Source: Celeribacter persicus (lineage in GTDB: Bacteria; Pseudomonadota; Alphaproteobacteria; Rhodobacterales; Rhodobacteraceae). Taken from it: DNA of 64,000 bases. The notes below the pieces were generated by a model, which saw nothing but the letters and a program-made list of their open reading frames with translations, ran no database searches and was not told where the DNA came from. The position numbers and the translations under genes are program-made. The stretch spans positions 248,001 through 312,000 of the forward strand of contig NZ_QAOH01000003.1 of the NCBI RefSeq assembly GCF_003050785.1, read 5' to 3'. Shown in pieces: positions 19,337 through 28,880 of the stretch. The stretch's first letter is position 1, and every line of letters begins with the position of its first letter.

Positions 19337-20731
19337 TTATTGCACCCGCATCCGCAACAAGCGTCCGCCCCGATCAATGGTGATCAGCCACATGCCGATC
19401 TTTTGCCGGGCGACGTTCTGAAGCGTCTTTGCCGTGTCGATCTCTGTGCCATTCACCTCAACGATCCTGTCTCCGGGTTGAAGTCCGAGACGCGCGGCAG
19501 TGCCTTGAGCCTCAAGGAGAACAACGCCCTCAGATGTGAGGGAGAGGTCGAATTCGTCGATCAGCGCGGGGGTCAGATCGGCAACGATCATCCCGCCCAA
19601 AGGACCCGGTGAGTTGATCTCAACCGTGTCTGTTTGCTCCGACCCCGGAGCTGAAATCAGAGACAAATCCAGATCAACAGGCTCTCCAGAACGCAAAGCG
19701 GAGAGCTTGACGGTCGATCCGACCGGCAGGATCGACAGCCGGTATTCGAGATCGGAGGGAGACAGGATCGGTTGATCATCGAGAGACAAAAGCACATCGC
19801 CTGCCGACAGGCCCAGCGCAGCGAAAGGCGATTGCGGGTGCAATTCGGCCAGAACGACACCCTCGGGCCGGTCGAGACCCAAAGCGTCGGCGACCGAGTC
19901 GTCCACGGATTGCGTCGTCACGCCGGACCAGGGGTGGATGAAGCGGGTCTGTCCGGCCTCCGCCTGGCGGGCGAATTCGCGCACGAGGTTGGCGGGGATG
20001 GCAAAGCCGATCCCGTTCGAACCACCCGAACGCGACAGGATCGAGGTGTTGATGCCGACAAGACGGCCCGACATATCGACAAGCGCACCGCCGGAGTTGC
20101 CGGGATTGATCGCGGCATCGGTCTGGATATACGACCCCGCGCCACCCGGAATGGCGGAGCCGGAGCGCGCGAGGCCCGAAACGATACCGGAAGACACGGT
20201 CTGTCCCACACCGAAAGGGTTTCCAATGGCCAACACCAGATCGCCGACTTCGAGCGCATCGCTGTCGGCGAAAGGCAGTGCGGGCAGGTCGGTGGCCCCG
20301 TCGAGACGGAGCACGGCGACATCGGCCTCCTTATCTGCCAGAATCACTTCGCCCTTGTATTCGCGCTTGTCGGAAAGGACGACACGGATGTCAGAAGCTT
20401 CGCCCACAACGTGATAATTCGACACAACAAGCCCGTCGCCGGAGACGATCACACCCGATCCGAGGGAGCGTTGAACCCGCTGTCGCGCAGGGCCAGAACG
20501 AAAGAATTGCGAAAAGAACGGATCGCCCGCAAAGGGAGAAAGCCGCTCCTCGACCACACGGGAGGCGTATATGTTGACCACGGAGGGCGATGTTTCCTTG
20601 ACGATGGGAGAAAAGGAAAGTTGGATTTCGGCGCGGCTTTCGGGCACCTGCGGCGTTTCCGCGAAGGCCATTTGGGCCGGGTTAGAGACGGAAATAGCCA
20701 GAAAAGCGGCGATCAGGGCACTTCGTTTCAT
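19337..20731 (-). CDS. Periplasmic Do-like serine protease (DegP/DegQ type)
   Basis: 464-residue secreted protease and chaperone for misfolded envelope proteins. It begins with a signal peptide cleaved near AFA-ETP. The trypsin-like domain shows the catalytic histidine in SNYHVVGEA, the aspartate in KEADVAVLRL and the serine in NPGNSGGALVD. Two PDZ domains follow (GVVLAELHPQSPFAALGL and GVVLLEAQGTAARLGLQ). The linker loop is short, closer to DegQ/DegS. It is divergent from trhO. Confidence 0.93.
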   Translation of the reverse strand: MKRSALIAAFLAISVSNPAQMAFAETPQVPESRAEIQLSFSPIVKETSPSVVNIYASRVVEERLSPFAGDPFFSQFFRSGPARQRVQRSLGSGVIVSGDGLVVSNYHVVGEASDIRVVLSDKREYKGEVILADKEADVAVLRLDGATDLPALPFADSDALEVGDLVLAIGNPFGVGQTVSSGIVSGLARSGSAIPGGAGSYIQTDAAINPGNSGGALVDMSGRLVGINTSILSRSGGSNGIGFAIPANLVREFARQAEAGQTRFIHPWSGVTTQSVDDSVADALGLDRPEGVVLAELHPQSPFAALGLSAGDVLLSLDDQPILSPSDLEYRLSILPVGSTVKLSALRSGEPVDLDLSLISAPGSEQTDTVEINSPGPLGGMIVADLTPALIDEFDLSLTSEGVVLLEAQGTAARLGLQPGDRIVEVNGTEIDTAKTLQNVARQKIGMWLITIDRGGRLLRMRVQ

Positions 20732-20832
20732 CGCGGGGCCTCATGTCTGTGCAGGATGCGATTAGATGACGCAGACAGGTGGCGTTTTGCAAGCTCTTGC
20801 CTGATCACGGCTTGGAGCGTATCGAACACATC

Positions 20833-21741
20833 ATGTTTACCGTCTGCGCTCTGTATCACTTCACCCGCTTCACCGACCCCGCCGCTTTGCGGGGGCCGCT
20901 TCTGGAACTTTGCCTCTCGGAAGGCATCACGGGGACGCTCTTGCTCGCCAGGGAGGGGATCAACGGCACCGTGGCCGGACCGACACCCGCCGCGATTGAG
21001 CGCTTGGTGTCGCATATCCGGGGCCTGCCCGGCTGTGCCGATTTCGAGTACAAGCTTTCGACAGCAGAAGAGCAACCATTTGCCCGGATGAAAGTGCGGC
21101 TCAAGAAAGAGATCGTCACCATGGGGCAACCCGATGTCAACCCAAAGGCAAGGGTTGGACACTATTGCACGCCAGAGGAGTGGAATGAACTGATCTCGTC
21201 GCCGGATGTGGCGGTGATCGACACGCGCAATGATTACGAGGTGCAGATCGGCACGTTCAAGGACGCAATCGACCCGCATACCAAAACCTTCCGCGAATTT
21301 CCGCAATGGTGGGAAGAGAACAGGGATCGCTTTCACAACAAGCGGATCGCGATGTTCTGCACCGGTGGTATTCGCTGCGAGAAATCGACGAATTTCCTTT
21401 TGGGGCAAGGAATCGAGGAGGTTTATCACCTCAAGGGCGGCATCCTGAAATACCTTGAAGAGATGCCGCAGGAAGAGAGCCTTTGGGAGGGCGAGTGCTT
21501 CGTGTTCGACGGGCGAGTGTCTATCGGGCACGGGCTGACCGAGGGACCGCATGAGCTGTGCCATGCCTGTCGACGTCCGATCCTGCCGGAGGACAAGGCG
21601 CGCCCTGACTACGAGGAAGGCGTGTCCTGTCATCAGTGCATCGACGAATACGATGCGGCACGCAAGGAGCGGTTCCGCGAACGGCAGCGGCAGATCGCAT
21701 TGGCGAAGACGCGCGGCGAACGTCATATGGGTAGGGTGTAG
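20833..21741 (+). CDS. trhO: tRNA uridine(34) hydroxylase TrhO (rhodanese-like, YceA)
   Basis: O2-dependent hydroxylase making 5-hydroxyuridine at the wobble position of certain tRNAs. The 302-residue protein has an N-terminal acylphosphatase-like part (GTLLLAREGINGTVAGP), a rhodanese domain with the active-site cysteine in MFCTGGIRCEKST, and a C-terminal cysteine-rich segment (CHACRRPILPED, CHQC). The ATG at 20833 is where family similarity begins; upstream in-frame codons have no good ribosome site. Confidence 0.93.
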   Translation: MFTVCALYHFTRFTDPAALRGPLLELCLSEGITGTLLLAREGINGTVAGPTPAAIERLVSHIRGLPGCADFEYKLSTAEEQPFARMKVRLKKEIVTMGQPDVNPKARVGHYCTPEEWNELISSPDVAVIDTRNDYEVQIGTFKDAIDPHTKTFREFPQWWEENRDRFHNKRIAMFCTGGIRCEKSTNFLLGQGIEEVYHLKGGILKYLEEMPQEESLWEGECFVFDGRVSIGHGLTEGPHELCHACRRPILPEDKARPDYEEGVSCHQCIDEYDAARKERFRERQRQIALAKTRGERHMGRV

Positions 21742-21774
21742 CACCCCAAATTTTGCCCGGCTGAGCGAATGCTC

Positions 21775-24700
21775 TTAGGTGAGAAACAGAAGGGTCAAAT
21801 CAGGTGCATCGGCAAGAGTGAGTCCTTCAAGGATGACGGACTGACCGGCCCAGAGAACCACCAGATTCCCATCAGCCGTTTCGCCATAACTCAAATCGCT
21901 TTTGCTATATCCCGCAATGTCGAAATAGAGACTGTCGAGCCCGATCTCGTAATCCCTGACGGTATCCTCCCCGCTGGTCGCATCGAACACAAAAACATCC
22001 GCCCCAGCCTCTCCGAGCAGGATGTCGTTTGCCATTCCACCTTCCAGACGATCATCGCCATCGCCGCCGTAAAGCCGGTCCGTCCCGTCTCCGCCATAAA
22101 TCACATCGTTGCCATCCTGACCGTAGAGACGGTCGGGGCCGCCCTCGCCGTAAATCGTATCGTCGCCAATCCCCCCGTAGACATAATCCGCGCCAGCACC
22201 ACCGAAGAGCATGTCATTGTCCTCATCGCCATGCACCCGGTCGTCTCCGCCACCGCCCGTCAGCCAATCCTCGCCGGTACCTCCGAAAAGGATGTCATCA
22301 CCCGCTTCTCCGTCCCCGATGTCCGCACCGGAACCGCCATAGAGGCGGTCTGTGCCACTGCCCCCGTACATTTCGTCGTTGCCGTGCTGCCCATAGAGCC
22401 GGTCGTTGCTCTCCTCACCATGAAGCACGTCATCATCGCTGCCCCCGTAGAGGTAATCGCTGCCATCTCCTCCGAACAGAAGGTCGTCCCCGTCATCGCC
22501 ATGTAGCCGGTCGTTATCGGCACCGCCATACAACCGGTCCAGCCCCGTGCCACCGAACAGAAGATCATCCCCCTCCTGCCCATAAAGGCGGTCACTGCCA
22601 TCGTCGCCGTAGATTCTATCCTGCCCTGTACCGCCGTAGACGTAATCCATACCGTCCCCGCCATACAGCTCATCATTGCCCTCATCGCCATGAACGCGAT
22701 CGTTGCCAGCACCGCCATTCATCAGATCATGACCACCACCACCGAACAGAATATCGTCCCCGTCTTCGCCTCTGCCGTCATCGTTCCCTTCACCACCATA
22801 GAGCCGATCATTGCCGAGACCGCCCCGCATCGTGTCATTCCCGTCCTGACCGTAGAGACGATCCCCGCTTTTGCCCCCGATCAGGGTGTCATGCCCTCCA
22901 CCACCATAAAGATAGTCGCCGCCCGCATCGCCATAGAGAGTGTCGTCGTCTTCATCACCATGAAGCCGGTCGTTGCCGAGGCCACCGGATATCCAGTCCT
23001 GTCCCGTACCGCCAAAGACACGGTCGGCACCATCCGCTCCGTAGATCGTATCATTGCTCGCGTCGCCGTATATCTGGTCGTCGCCGGTATCCCCGGACAG
23101 GGTGTCGTCGCCATCACCACCATGAAGCACGTCGTCCCCATCGTCGCCATGGAGTGTGTCGGCCTCACCCTCGCCGTACAATTCATCGTTGCCTTCGCCA
23201 CCGTAGAGCACATCCATGTCGCCACCGCCGAAGAGAATATCGTTGCCGGAATCGCCGTAGAGCGCATCATTTCCGGCATAACCATAAAGGACGTCATCGC
23301 CACCGAACCCCGAAATATCGTCCGTGAACTCGGTACCGGCCAGAATATCGTTGCCCTCCGTCCCGCGCATGCTCCCCGCCGAAGCAAGGGCGGGACGGTG
23401 AGGGGTTATGAAGGCATTTTGTAAAACCTGACCAATCGTCAGATCGTATCCGTCATGGGAATAAATTTCGACAACATCGCCATTGAGCCTCAGGGCGATT
23501 CCCCCGGCAAGGCTGTAATATTCAACGCTGTCCGGGATATAAACCATGGCATAATTCGAGAGATCGAGACGATCTTCACCGGGCTTGAAATCCATGATCC
23601 GGTCGATTGAGCCATCGGCGGTCAGCACGAACACATCGCTCCCGCTTCCTCCCGTAAGCTGATCCGCACCCTGACCGTCGATGAGAATGTCGTCTCCGGC
23701 ATTGCCGAAGAGCAGATCGTCCTGAGCACCACCATCGAGAATGTCACGCGCGCCACCGCCCGTCAGCGTATCGGCGGAGGTTGTCCCTGTCAGTGTCTGC
23801 CCCCATGCCGCACTGTCGAATGCGAGCGTATAAACACCTCCCGTGCTGCGGGAGGTGAAATAAAGGGTGATATCATCCCCCTCCTGCACCACGGACAGCC
23901 CATCGGCATCGTATAGCGGCATACCGGACCAGGCCAAACTGGTCTCGACCAGCACCAGATGCCCAGACCCGGTCAGCAGAAAGAGACTGAACCCCGCATC
24001 GGCACCGCTGGCGATAATGAATGTGCTGCCCGCAACGCTGAAACTCTCGACCATGGTGGCGGCGGAGAACCCGGTAACATGTGTGTCGAGCACATGATCG
24101 ACTGCCGTCAGCACTCCTGTCGCGTCGAGGTGAAACACCGAAAGGGTTCCCGCCTCCACACCGCTGGCCACGACGACATAGGTCTTGCTTCCTACCTCGA
24201 CCACAATGAAATCGTTCGGGGAATGGATGCCGACCTGTTGCGAAGCCCCGTTTCGGGACAATTCCACGACAGTGCCCACCTCTGCATCAAAGACGTAAAC
24301 GACCAGATCGGAATGTGTCTGATCCGCCACCAAAAGGAATTTTCCCGCTGAGGTGGTCACGATTTCCACATCGGATGCGACATCGGAATTCAGGACCTGA
24401 GACAAATAGCCATTCAGGGATGCCGCCGTCGTGGACACCCAGTGAACCGCGATCTCGCCATTTGCACTGGTGGTCAGGATTTGGGCGATCCCTCCGGCCT
24501 CCTCGATCACCTGAATGGCACGCAATTCGCGGATATCCGTCGCCGTGCTGCTCATAATGACCAGAGAACCGATCACACCGGTCGATGAGATTGGATAAGC
24601 ATAAAAATCACCGGCTCCCGAGGCACCGCTGATCAGATAAACCTGTCCGTTCAGCGTCAGAACGGCCATCCGGGTTGTTTCGGAATCGAGCGTGCCGCCT

Positions 24701-24894
24701 ATAAACGGCCGCGTGTTGAGAAGGGATAATTGTCCATTGGGTGCAACAGAATATGTCGCGATCCCACCGTTGACGCCATTGATCGCCAAGGCAAGCGTAC
24801 CGGAATTCAGATCGAGAAAGATCAGATCCCGGATGTCACTGTCGTAAGTCGGGACACCGCTTTGGGAGAACCCAATGTAATTGAAAGCACTCAT
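21775..24894 (-). CDS. Large RTX (hemolysin-type calcium-binding repeat) protein
   Basis: 1039 residues. Residues about 1-365 form a repeated beta-strand region resembling a beta-propeller, without enzymatic motifs that I recognise. A small RTX block (about 370-420) precedes a beta domain (FKPGEDRLDLSNY), and then about 48 nearly uninterrupted GGxGxDxLx nonapeptides span about 510-950. A C-terminal tail rich in aspartate and hydrophobics (LTLADAPDLTLLFLT) is of the type I secretion kind, and no N-terminal signal peptide is seen. Secreted RTX proteins fold on binding calcium outside the cell; roles include adhesion, S-layer or matrix, and enzymes. The start at 24894 has AGAGGTG upstream; the frame extends to 25104 without a good site. 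No type I secretion genes are nearby. Confidence 0.9.
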   Translation of the reverse strand: MSAFNYIGFSQSGVPTYDSDIRDLIFLDLNSGTLALAINGVNGGIATYSVAPNGQLSLLNTRPFIGGTLDSETTRMAVLTLNGQVYLISGASGAGDFYAYPISSTGVIGSLVIMSSTATDIRELRAIQVIEEAGGIAQILTTSANGEIAVHWVSTTAASLNGYLSQVLNSDVASDVEIVTTSAGKFLLVADQTHSDLVVYVFDAEVGTVVELSRNGASQQVGIHSPNDFIVVEVGSKTYVVVASGVEAGTLSVFHLDATGVLTAVDHVLDTHVTGFSAATMVESFSVAGSTFIIASGADAGFSLFLLTGSGHLVLVETSLAWSGMPLYDADGLSVVQEGDDITLYFTSRSTGGVYTLAFDSAAWGQTLTGTTSADTLTGGGARDILDGGAQDDLLFGNAGDDILIDGQGADQLTGGSGSDVFVLTADGSIDRIMDFKPGEDRLDLSNYAMVYIPDSVEYYSLAGGIALRLNGDVVEIYSHDGYDLTIGQVLQNAFITPHRPALASAGSMRGTEGNDILAGTEFTDDISGFGGDDVLYGYAGNDALYGDSGNDILFGGGDMDVLYGGEGNDELYGEGEADTLHGDDGDDVLHGGDGDDTLSGDTGDDQIYGDASNDTIYGADGADRVFGGTGQDWISGGLGNDRLHGDEDDDTLYGDAGGDYLYGGGGHDTLIGGKSGDRLYGQDGNDTMRGGLGNDRLYGGEGNDDGRGEDGDDILFGGGGHDLMNGGAGNDRVHGDEGNDELYGGDGMDYVYGGTGQDRIYGDDGSDRLYGQEGDDLLFGGTGLDRLYGGADNDRLHGDDGDDLLFGGDGSDYLYGGSDDDVLHGEESNDRLYGQHGNDEMYGGSGTDRLYGGSGADIGDGEAGDDILFGGTGEDWLTGGGGDDRVHGDEDNDMLFGGAGADYVYGGIGDDTIYGEGGPDRLYGQDGNDVIYGGDGTDRLYGGDGDDRLEGGMANDILLGEAGADVFVFDATSGEDTVRDYEIGLDSLYFDIAGYSKSDLSYGETADGNLVVLWAGQSVILEGLTLADAPDLTLLFLT
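22057..22974 (-). repeat. Higher-order repeat in the RTX array: two 459-bp units
   Basis: The array contains two 153-residue blocks, each made of a 10-nonapeptide set followed by a 7-nonapeptide set. Block one is 22516-22974 and block two is 22057-22515. Each set begins with NDR(L/V)HGDE/D or DDRVHGDED and passes through DY(L/V)YGG, DRLYGQ and DRLYGG at matching positions. The shorter set lacks the three nonapeptides that carry DDILFGG in the longer one. Confidence 0.8.
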
Positions 24895-24991
24895 AGCCCA
24901 CCTCTTCCACCGAGGAAAAGCTATCCGGCGACGCTTACCAGGAGCTGATACAAATCGGGCGAAATTGCGCCTTTTACATAGAACTGAAATG

Positions 24992-25006
24992 AACCCCTTA
25001 AGGGTT
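24992..25006. promoter_or_regulatory. Inverted repeat AACCC-CTTAA-GGGTT in the RTX/GT divergent region
   Basis: AACCC and GGGTT flank CTTAA, followed by TTTCC, in the 187-bp interval between the divergent RTX and glycosyltransferase genes. It may be an operator or a weak bidirectional terminator. Confidence 0.35.
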
Positions 25007-25081
25007 TTCCAATAATGCTCCGATACGATGCCAGACAGACGGCGCGAGAAGCCGTCATGTTGCGGGCATCGAAGGAGCACC

Positions 25082-25837
25082 ATGGTAAAAATTTCAATCG
25101 TCATCCCGGTTCATAATGCAGAGCGCTACCTGTCGGACTGTCTTGAAAGCGTGGTAGCGCAAACACTGGAACATTTCGAGATATGTGCGGTAGATGACGG
25201 CTCCACCGATCGCAGCCGCGCTATCTTGGAACATTGGGCGCGCCGCGATCCCCGCATAAGATATGATTGTCTGCCGCAAAGGTCCGGAGCGGCTGCGGCA
25301 CGCAACCGGGGCATCGACATGGCCAGCGGCGATTACATCGCATTTCTGGATGCCGACGACCTGTGGCACCCTGACAAGCTGAAACGCCAGCTTGCCCATA
25401 TGCGTGACACCGACAGCGGTTTCAGTTGCACGGCCTATGAGCGCATGGACGAGGCGGGCAAATATCGCGGGATGCGCCGGGTGCCCCCTCATGTGGATTA
25501 CAACACATTGTTCCTCAACAATACGATCGGAACCTCTACCGTCATGGTCCGGCGCGATCTGTTGGGGCCAACCCGGTTTCCCCGGCTCGAAAGACGTCAA
25601 GACTTTGCGCTTTGGCTGCGGCTTTTGAAACCCGGAGGCGTTTGCACCGGCTTCGATGAACCGTTGACCCGTTATCGTCGTCACGCGCTGTCGCTTTCGG
25701 CAAACCGCCTGCGCGCGGCACTTTCAACATGGCGGGTGTATCGGACATTGCCCGAGATTTCTCTTCGGCGCGCACTCTGGAGCTATGGCAACTACCTGTT
25801 CCGCACGACACGTAAACACGTATTGCAGGCCGGTTAA
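25082..25837 (+). CDS. Family 2 glycosyltransferase
   Basis: 251-residue GT-A fold enzyme. The nucleotide-sugar motifs are VDDGSTDRSRAILE, ARNRGIDMASGDYIAFLDADDLW (split here: ARNRGI, then FLDADD with the metal-binding acidic residues) and a late LERRQDFALWLRLL catalytic region. It would add a sugar to a surface glycan; donor and acceptor are unknown. The start at 25082 has AAGGAG upstream. It faces the other capsule genes, and its TAA overlaps the convergent gene's TAA in a shared TTAA. Confidence 0.9.
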   Translation: MVKISIVIPVHNAERYLSDCLESVVAQTLEHFEICAVDDGSTDRSRAILEHWARRDPRIRYDCLPQRSGAAAARNRGIDMASGDYIAFLDADDLWHPDKLKRQLAHMRDTDSGFSCTAYERMDEAGKYRGMRRVPPHVDYNTLFLNNTIGTSTVMVRRDLLGPTRFPRLERRQDFALWLRLLKPGGVCTGFDEPLTRYRRHALSLSANRLRAALSTWRVYRTLPEISLRRALWSYGNYLFRTTRKHVLQAG

Positions 25838-26682
25838 CGGCGCTCCGGTTCTCCCCGGAACAGCAACCTCAGGCTTTCAGCCATCAAACAGGCCCAAAGC
25901 AGGTTTTGCGCCAGAATGGCTCTGACCCGCTGTTGTATTGGAAAGGGAACCCGCCAGAGCTGGCCGCTTTCCCGAAACGGCGGAAGGAAGGAGAGGACCG
26001 TCCATGCCGCACGCCGCCTCAACGGCCCCGACCGGATTTGCCCACCCCGCACCCGCCGCGCCTTGCACCAGACGTCGGAAAAGGTTTCCCGGCAAGGATG
26101 TGTCACGACCGCCTCTCCGACATAAAGCACCGGAACCGACAATCGTCGGCAAAACTCGGCATCCCCACCGGACAAACGCGTTTCATCGAACCCTCCGTCC
26201 GCATCGAAAAGTGCGCGGGGAACCGTGAGATTGGCACAGGCCCCGTAACCCCGCGCAACATAGCGCTCCTGCGGAATGCCGCGCAGACAATCATAGTCCG
26301 ACCAGAGGGTTCTGTGTTCTGCGGGCAAAATCCCGACCCGGCCCGCAAGGATGGCCGCTGGCAATTTCTCGTGAGCGATCAGAAGCTGTCGAAGAAAATC
26401 CGGATCCGGCCTGCAATCCGCATCCGTAAACGTCAGCAAATCACTTTCCGCCAGCGACGCACCGAAGTTCCTTGCCGCATAGGAACCGGGCTTCAGACAT
26501 GCGCACAGAGTTACCGGAAAGGATGTTTCCGGAGGCGTGTACCCATCCGGAAGAGGTTCATTCGCAACAAGAATCAGGTCGAATTCCGTTGGCGACAGGG
26601 TTTGCGCATCGAACCCCGCGAGCAGGGCCCGCAGGTGGTGCCATTGCTTGTAAACCGGGACAACAACCGTGATTTTCCGCAT
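25834..26682 (-). CDS. Family 2 glycosyltransferase, last gene of the capsule operon
   Basis: 282-residue GT-A enzyme. It begins MRKITVVVPVYKQWHHLRALL and contains KPGSYAARNFGASLAESDLLTF with the acidic metal motif FTDADCRPD, then GGFDETRLSGGDAEFCRRL, the usual acceptor-side region. The C-terminal part has a hydrophobic segment that may associate with the membrane. It follows the next upstream GT gene by only 4 bp, so the two are cotranscribed. Confidence 0.9.
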   Translation of the reverse strand: MRKITVVVPVYKQWHHLRALLAGFDAQTLSPTEFDLILVANEPLPDGYTPPETSFPVTLCACLKPGSYAARNFGASLAESDLLTFTDADCRPDPDFLRQLLIAHEKLPAAILAGRVGILPAEHRTLWSDYDCLRGIPQERYVARGYGACANLTVPRALFDADGGFDETRLSGGDAEFCRRLSVPVLYVGEAVVTHPCRETFSDVWCKARRVRGGQIRSGPLRRRAAWTVLSFLPPFRESGQLWRVPFPIQQRVRAILAQNLLWACLMAESLRLLFRGEPERR

Positions 26683-26686
26683 CGTT

Positions 26687-27841
26687 TCATCCGGATATGC
26701 CAGGATGCGGCACGGAATCGTTCAAAAGGGCCAAATAGCTTTGTGCAACCGTGGACGGCAAAAACCGTTGCAAGGCCTGCTGCGCCTCCTCTTCGGTGAG
26801 AACCCGCCCATTACCATTGGCCGCCTCTGTAATTGCATCGGCCAAGGCCCCGGCATTTCCGGGAGGAACCAGCCGACCATAGCGCCCTCGCTCCAGAATC
26901 TCGGACGGGCCCGAGGGACAATCCGTTGCGATCACCGGACAGCGAGATGCCAGAGCCTCGGCGATCGCGATCCCAAAGCCTTCCCAGAGGGCGCTTGAAA
27001 CGAAAAGATCCGCGAACCGCATGAAATCCATGGGATTTTCGACATGACCAGGAAAGATCACCCTGTCTTGCAGAGACAGAGCCTCGACCCTCTGCAAAAG
27101 TTCTCCGCGCAGCGGCCCCTCGCCCAGAACGATCAAACGGACGGGCCGCCCTGATGTCTGGCACGATATTGCGTTCAGCAATGTCACATAGTCCTTTTGC
27201 GGAACCAGACGACCACAGGCAACAAGGGTGAAAGGGCGCTTGCTATCCGGTTCAAGCCAGGGGTGCGGTGCGGTGCGATCGGTATTCATCGGCAGGGCAA
27301 TCGGATTGTGAATAATCTCAACTCTCCTCCTCGCGGTGCCGTACCGCGCTGGAAGGAAACGCGCCTCAATGTCGTCAGCAACTCCGCCGGACACGGCAAT
27401 AAGATGATCGACATGGCCGCTCACGGCGAAAGCGGCCCTGTAAAGCACCTGCCACGCCCGAGGTTTTGAAGCGGCTTCAAGGCTTTGATGCGTGTGGAAT
27501 GTCCAGACCAGACGCGCCTGTCGACACCGCGCCAGCTTGCGAGCCAGCAGCATCAAGAGGTCTATATACACGCGTGCCGTGATGATCAGATCGGGTTGCG
27601 CGGTTTTCAGATAACCGACCGCCCGAAATAAAGCCCCGCGCGTGCGCGCACCCAGACCGATGACCGACACGCTTTTCGGGATCTGGACCTCCCTGGGCAC
27701 CGGACCGATGACCAACAGATCGACCCTGTGTCCGAGATCCGTCAGAGCCTGAGCAAGCGCCAGAAACGCGGTCCTGATCCCGCCTTGTGTCAATGCGCCA
27801 AGAGACAAGCATATCCTGAGACTTTGGGGAGCATGCGCCAT
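26687..27841 (-). CDS. Family 4 glycosyltransferase
   Basis: 384-residue GT-B enzyme. The N-terminal domain has the GALTQGGIRTAFLALA loop expected for donor/acceptor contact. The C-terminal donor domain shows VACGRLVPQKDYVTLLNA, FVSSALWEGFGIAIAEALASRCPVIAT with the E-x7-E type motif (EGFGIAIAE), and a following CPSGPSEIL. It lies between the sulfotransferase gene (3 bp upstream) and the last GT2 gene, in a tightly spaced minus-strand operon. Confidence 0.92.
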   Translation of the reverse strand: MAHAPQSLRICLSLGALTQGGIRTAFLALAQALTDLGHRVDLLVIGPVPREVQIPKSVSVIGLGARTRGALFRAVGYLKTAQPDLIITARVYIDLLMLLARKLARCRQARLVWTFHTHQSLEAASKPRAWQVLYRAAFAVSGHVDHLIAVSGGVADDIEARFLPARYGTARRRVEIIHNPIALPMNTDRTAPHPWLEPDSKRPFTLVACGRLVPQKDYVTLLNAISCQTSGRPVRLIVLGEGPLRGELLQRVEALSLQDRVIFPGHVENPMDFMRFADLFVSSALWEGFGIAIAEALASRCPVIATDCPSGPSEILERGRYGRLVPPGNAGALADAITEAANGNGRVLTEEEAQQALQRFLPSTVAQSYLALLNDSVPHPGISG

Positions 27842-27844
27842 GGC

Positions 27845-28870
27845 TCACACCCCTTCGAGTTGGAGCAGGAACTGATTCAGGAATGTGGGATCCAGCGCAT
27901 CGCCAAAGACCAGCCTGTCGTTCAAATCCGGCTTGAACATCGGGGCATCCTGCACCGTGTCCGGCATATATTCACGCTTCAGAAGCTCATTTGCATCGAC
28001 ATAACGATCATGAAACGCCTGCATGTCCGCAAAGTCACGATAAAGGCTTCGTTTGGGTAGCGCCTGGAGTTTTCGCCCCAGATCACCAGTCAGAAGCCTA
28101 TCCATACGGTGACGCATATCCACCTCATTGACCGCAGCCGCATGCAACATCCGTTTCAGGATCACCATGTCCGGCGGCAAGGCGACGTTCGAAAGAGGCG
28201 CGGGTTTCAGGCCTTCCAGCGGCACACCAAGCGCCTCCCCGAATTTCAGCAGAATATCGGCATGACCAATCAGGTCTTCGAAACGCAGCACGTGCAGTTT
28301 GTGAAAAACCGCGTCCCAGGCACGGGCCTGACGCAAATAGTCGAAACGATGCCAGAACTGGTTTCGGAAAGTTTGGAAATCGCCCGAATAGCGGCTGGTT
28401 TTGACATGCTCCTGATAGAGCGACATGCCGTATTCAACCTGGCGCCTCACCACCATGACGACCTCGACACCATCGACAGGCAGATGCGCCTTCACATCCC
28501 GGATGTAATCCATACGCGCGGGCCAATAGGCCTCTGCCCGACCGGGGACTTTCCGAACCTCTCCGTTCGCTCCGAACCCCACATGCCGGAAAAACGGTTC
28601 GGCACTTATGATCGTCACATCGTAATCGACCGAACGCCGGGCGACTTCTTCGAAAAACCGGATGGCATCGGCGCGCGTCATCTGTTTGTGCGCCTTGGAA
28701 AAGGCGTTGACGATGCCAAGATGCGCGTAATGATCCCGAAACCCGATCAGGTCATAAGAGGGATAGAAAATGCCGCGCTTTTCCAAAAGTGCCCGATTGA
28801 GAGACAGCCCTTTCTGAATGCTCGTGGTGCCTGTCTTATGCGTGCCGATATGGAGGATAAATCGTCCCAT
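27845..28870 (-). CDS. PAPS-dependent sulfotransferase family protein
   Basis: 341-residue protein with the 5'-phosphosulfate binding loop HIGTHKTGTTSIQ close to the N-terminus, and a 3'-phosphate binding-type region VVMVVRRQVEYGMSLYQEHV. A histidine-rich acceptor region is not obvious. In a capsule locus it most likely sulfates the polysaccharide, a common trait of marine glycans. The ATG at 28870, with GAGGAA upstream, is preferred over upstream in-frame starts that would run into the neighbouring GT gene. Confidence 0.85.
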   Translation of the reverse strand: MGRFILHIGTHKTGTTSIQKGLSLNRALLEKRGIFYPSYDLIGFRDHYAHLGIVNAFSKAHKQMTRADAIRFFEEVARRSVDYDVTIISAEPFFRHVGFGANGEVRKVPGRAEAYWPARMDYIRDVKAHLPVDGVEVVMVVRRQVEYGMSLYQEHVKTSRYSGDFQTFRNQFWHRFDYLRQARAWDAVFHKLHVLRFEDLIGHADILLKFGEALGVPLEGLKPAPLSNVALPPDMVILKRMLHAAAVNEVDMRHRMDRLLTGDLGRKLQALPKRSLYRDFADMQAFHDRYVDANELLKREYMPDTVQDAPMFKPDLNDRLVFGDALDPTFLNQFLLQLEGV

Positions 28871-28880
28871 TGCGTGTTCC

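Noticed and set aside
22029-23327. A 432-codon plus-strand frame rich in H and R opposite the RTX array
   Set aside because: It is the reverse reading of GGxGxDxLx repeats; composition is explained by the repeat.
22000-23400. Possible CRISPR array
   Set aside because: The repeats are in-frame 27-bp RTX codon units without constant spacers, so they are protein repeats.
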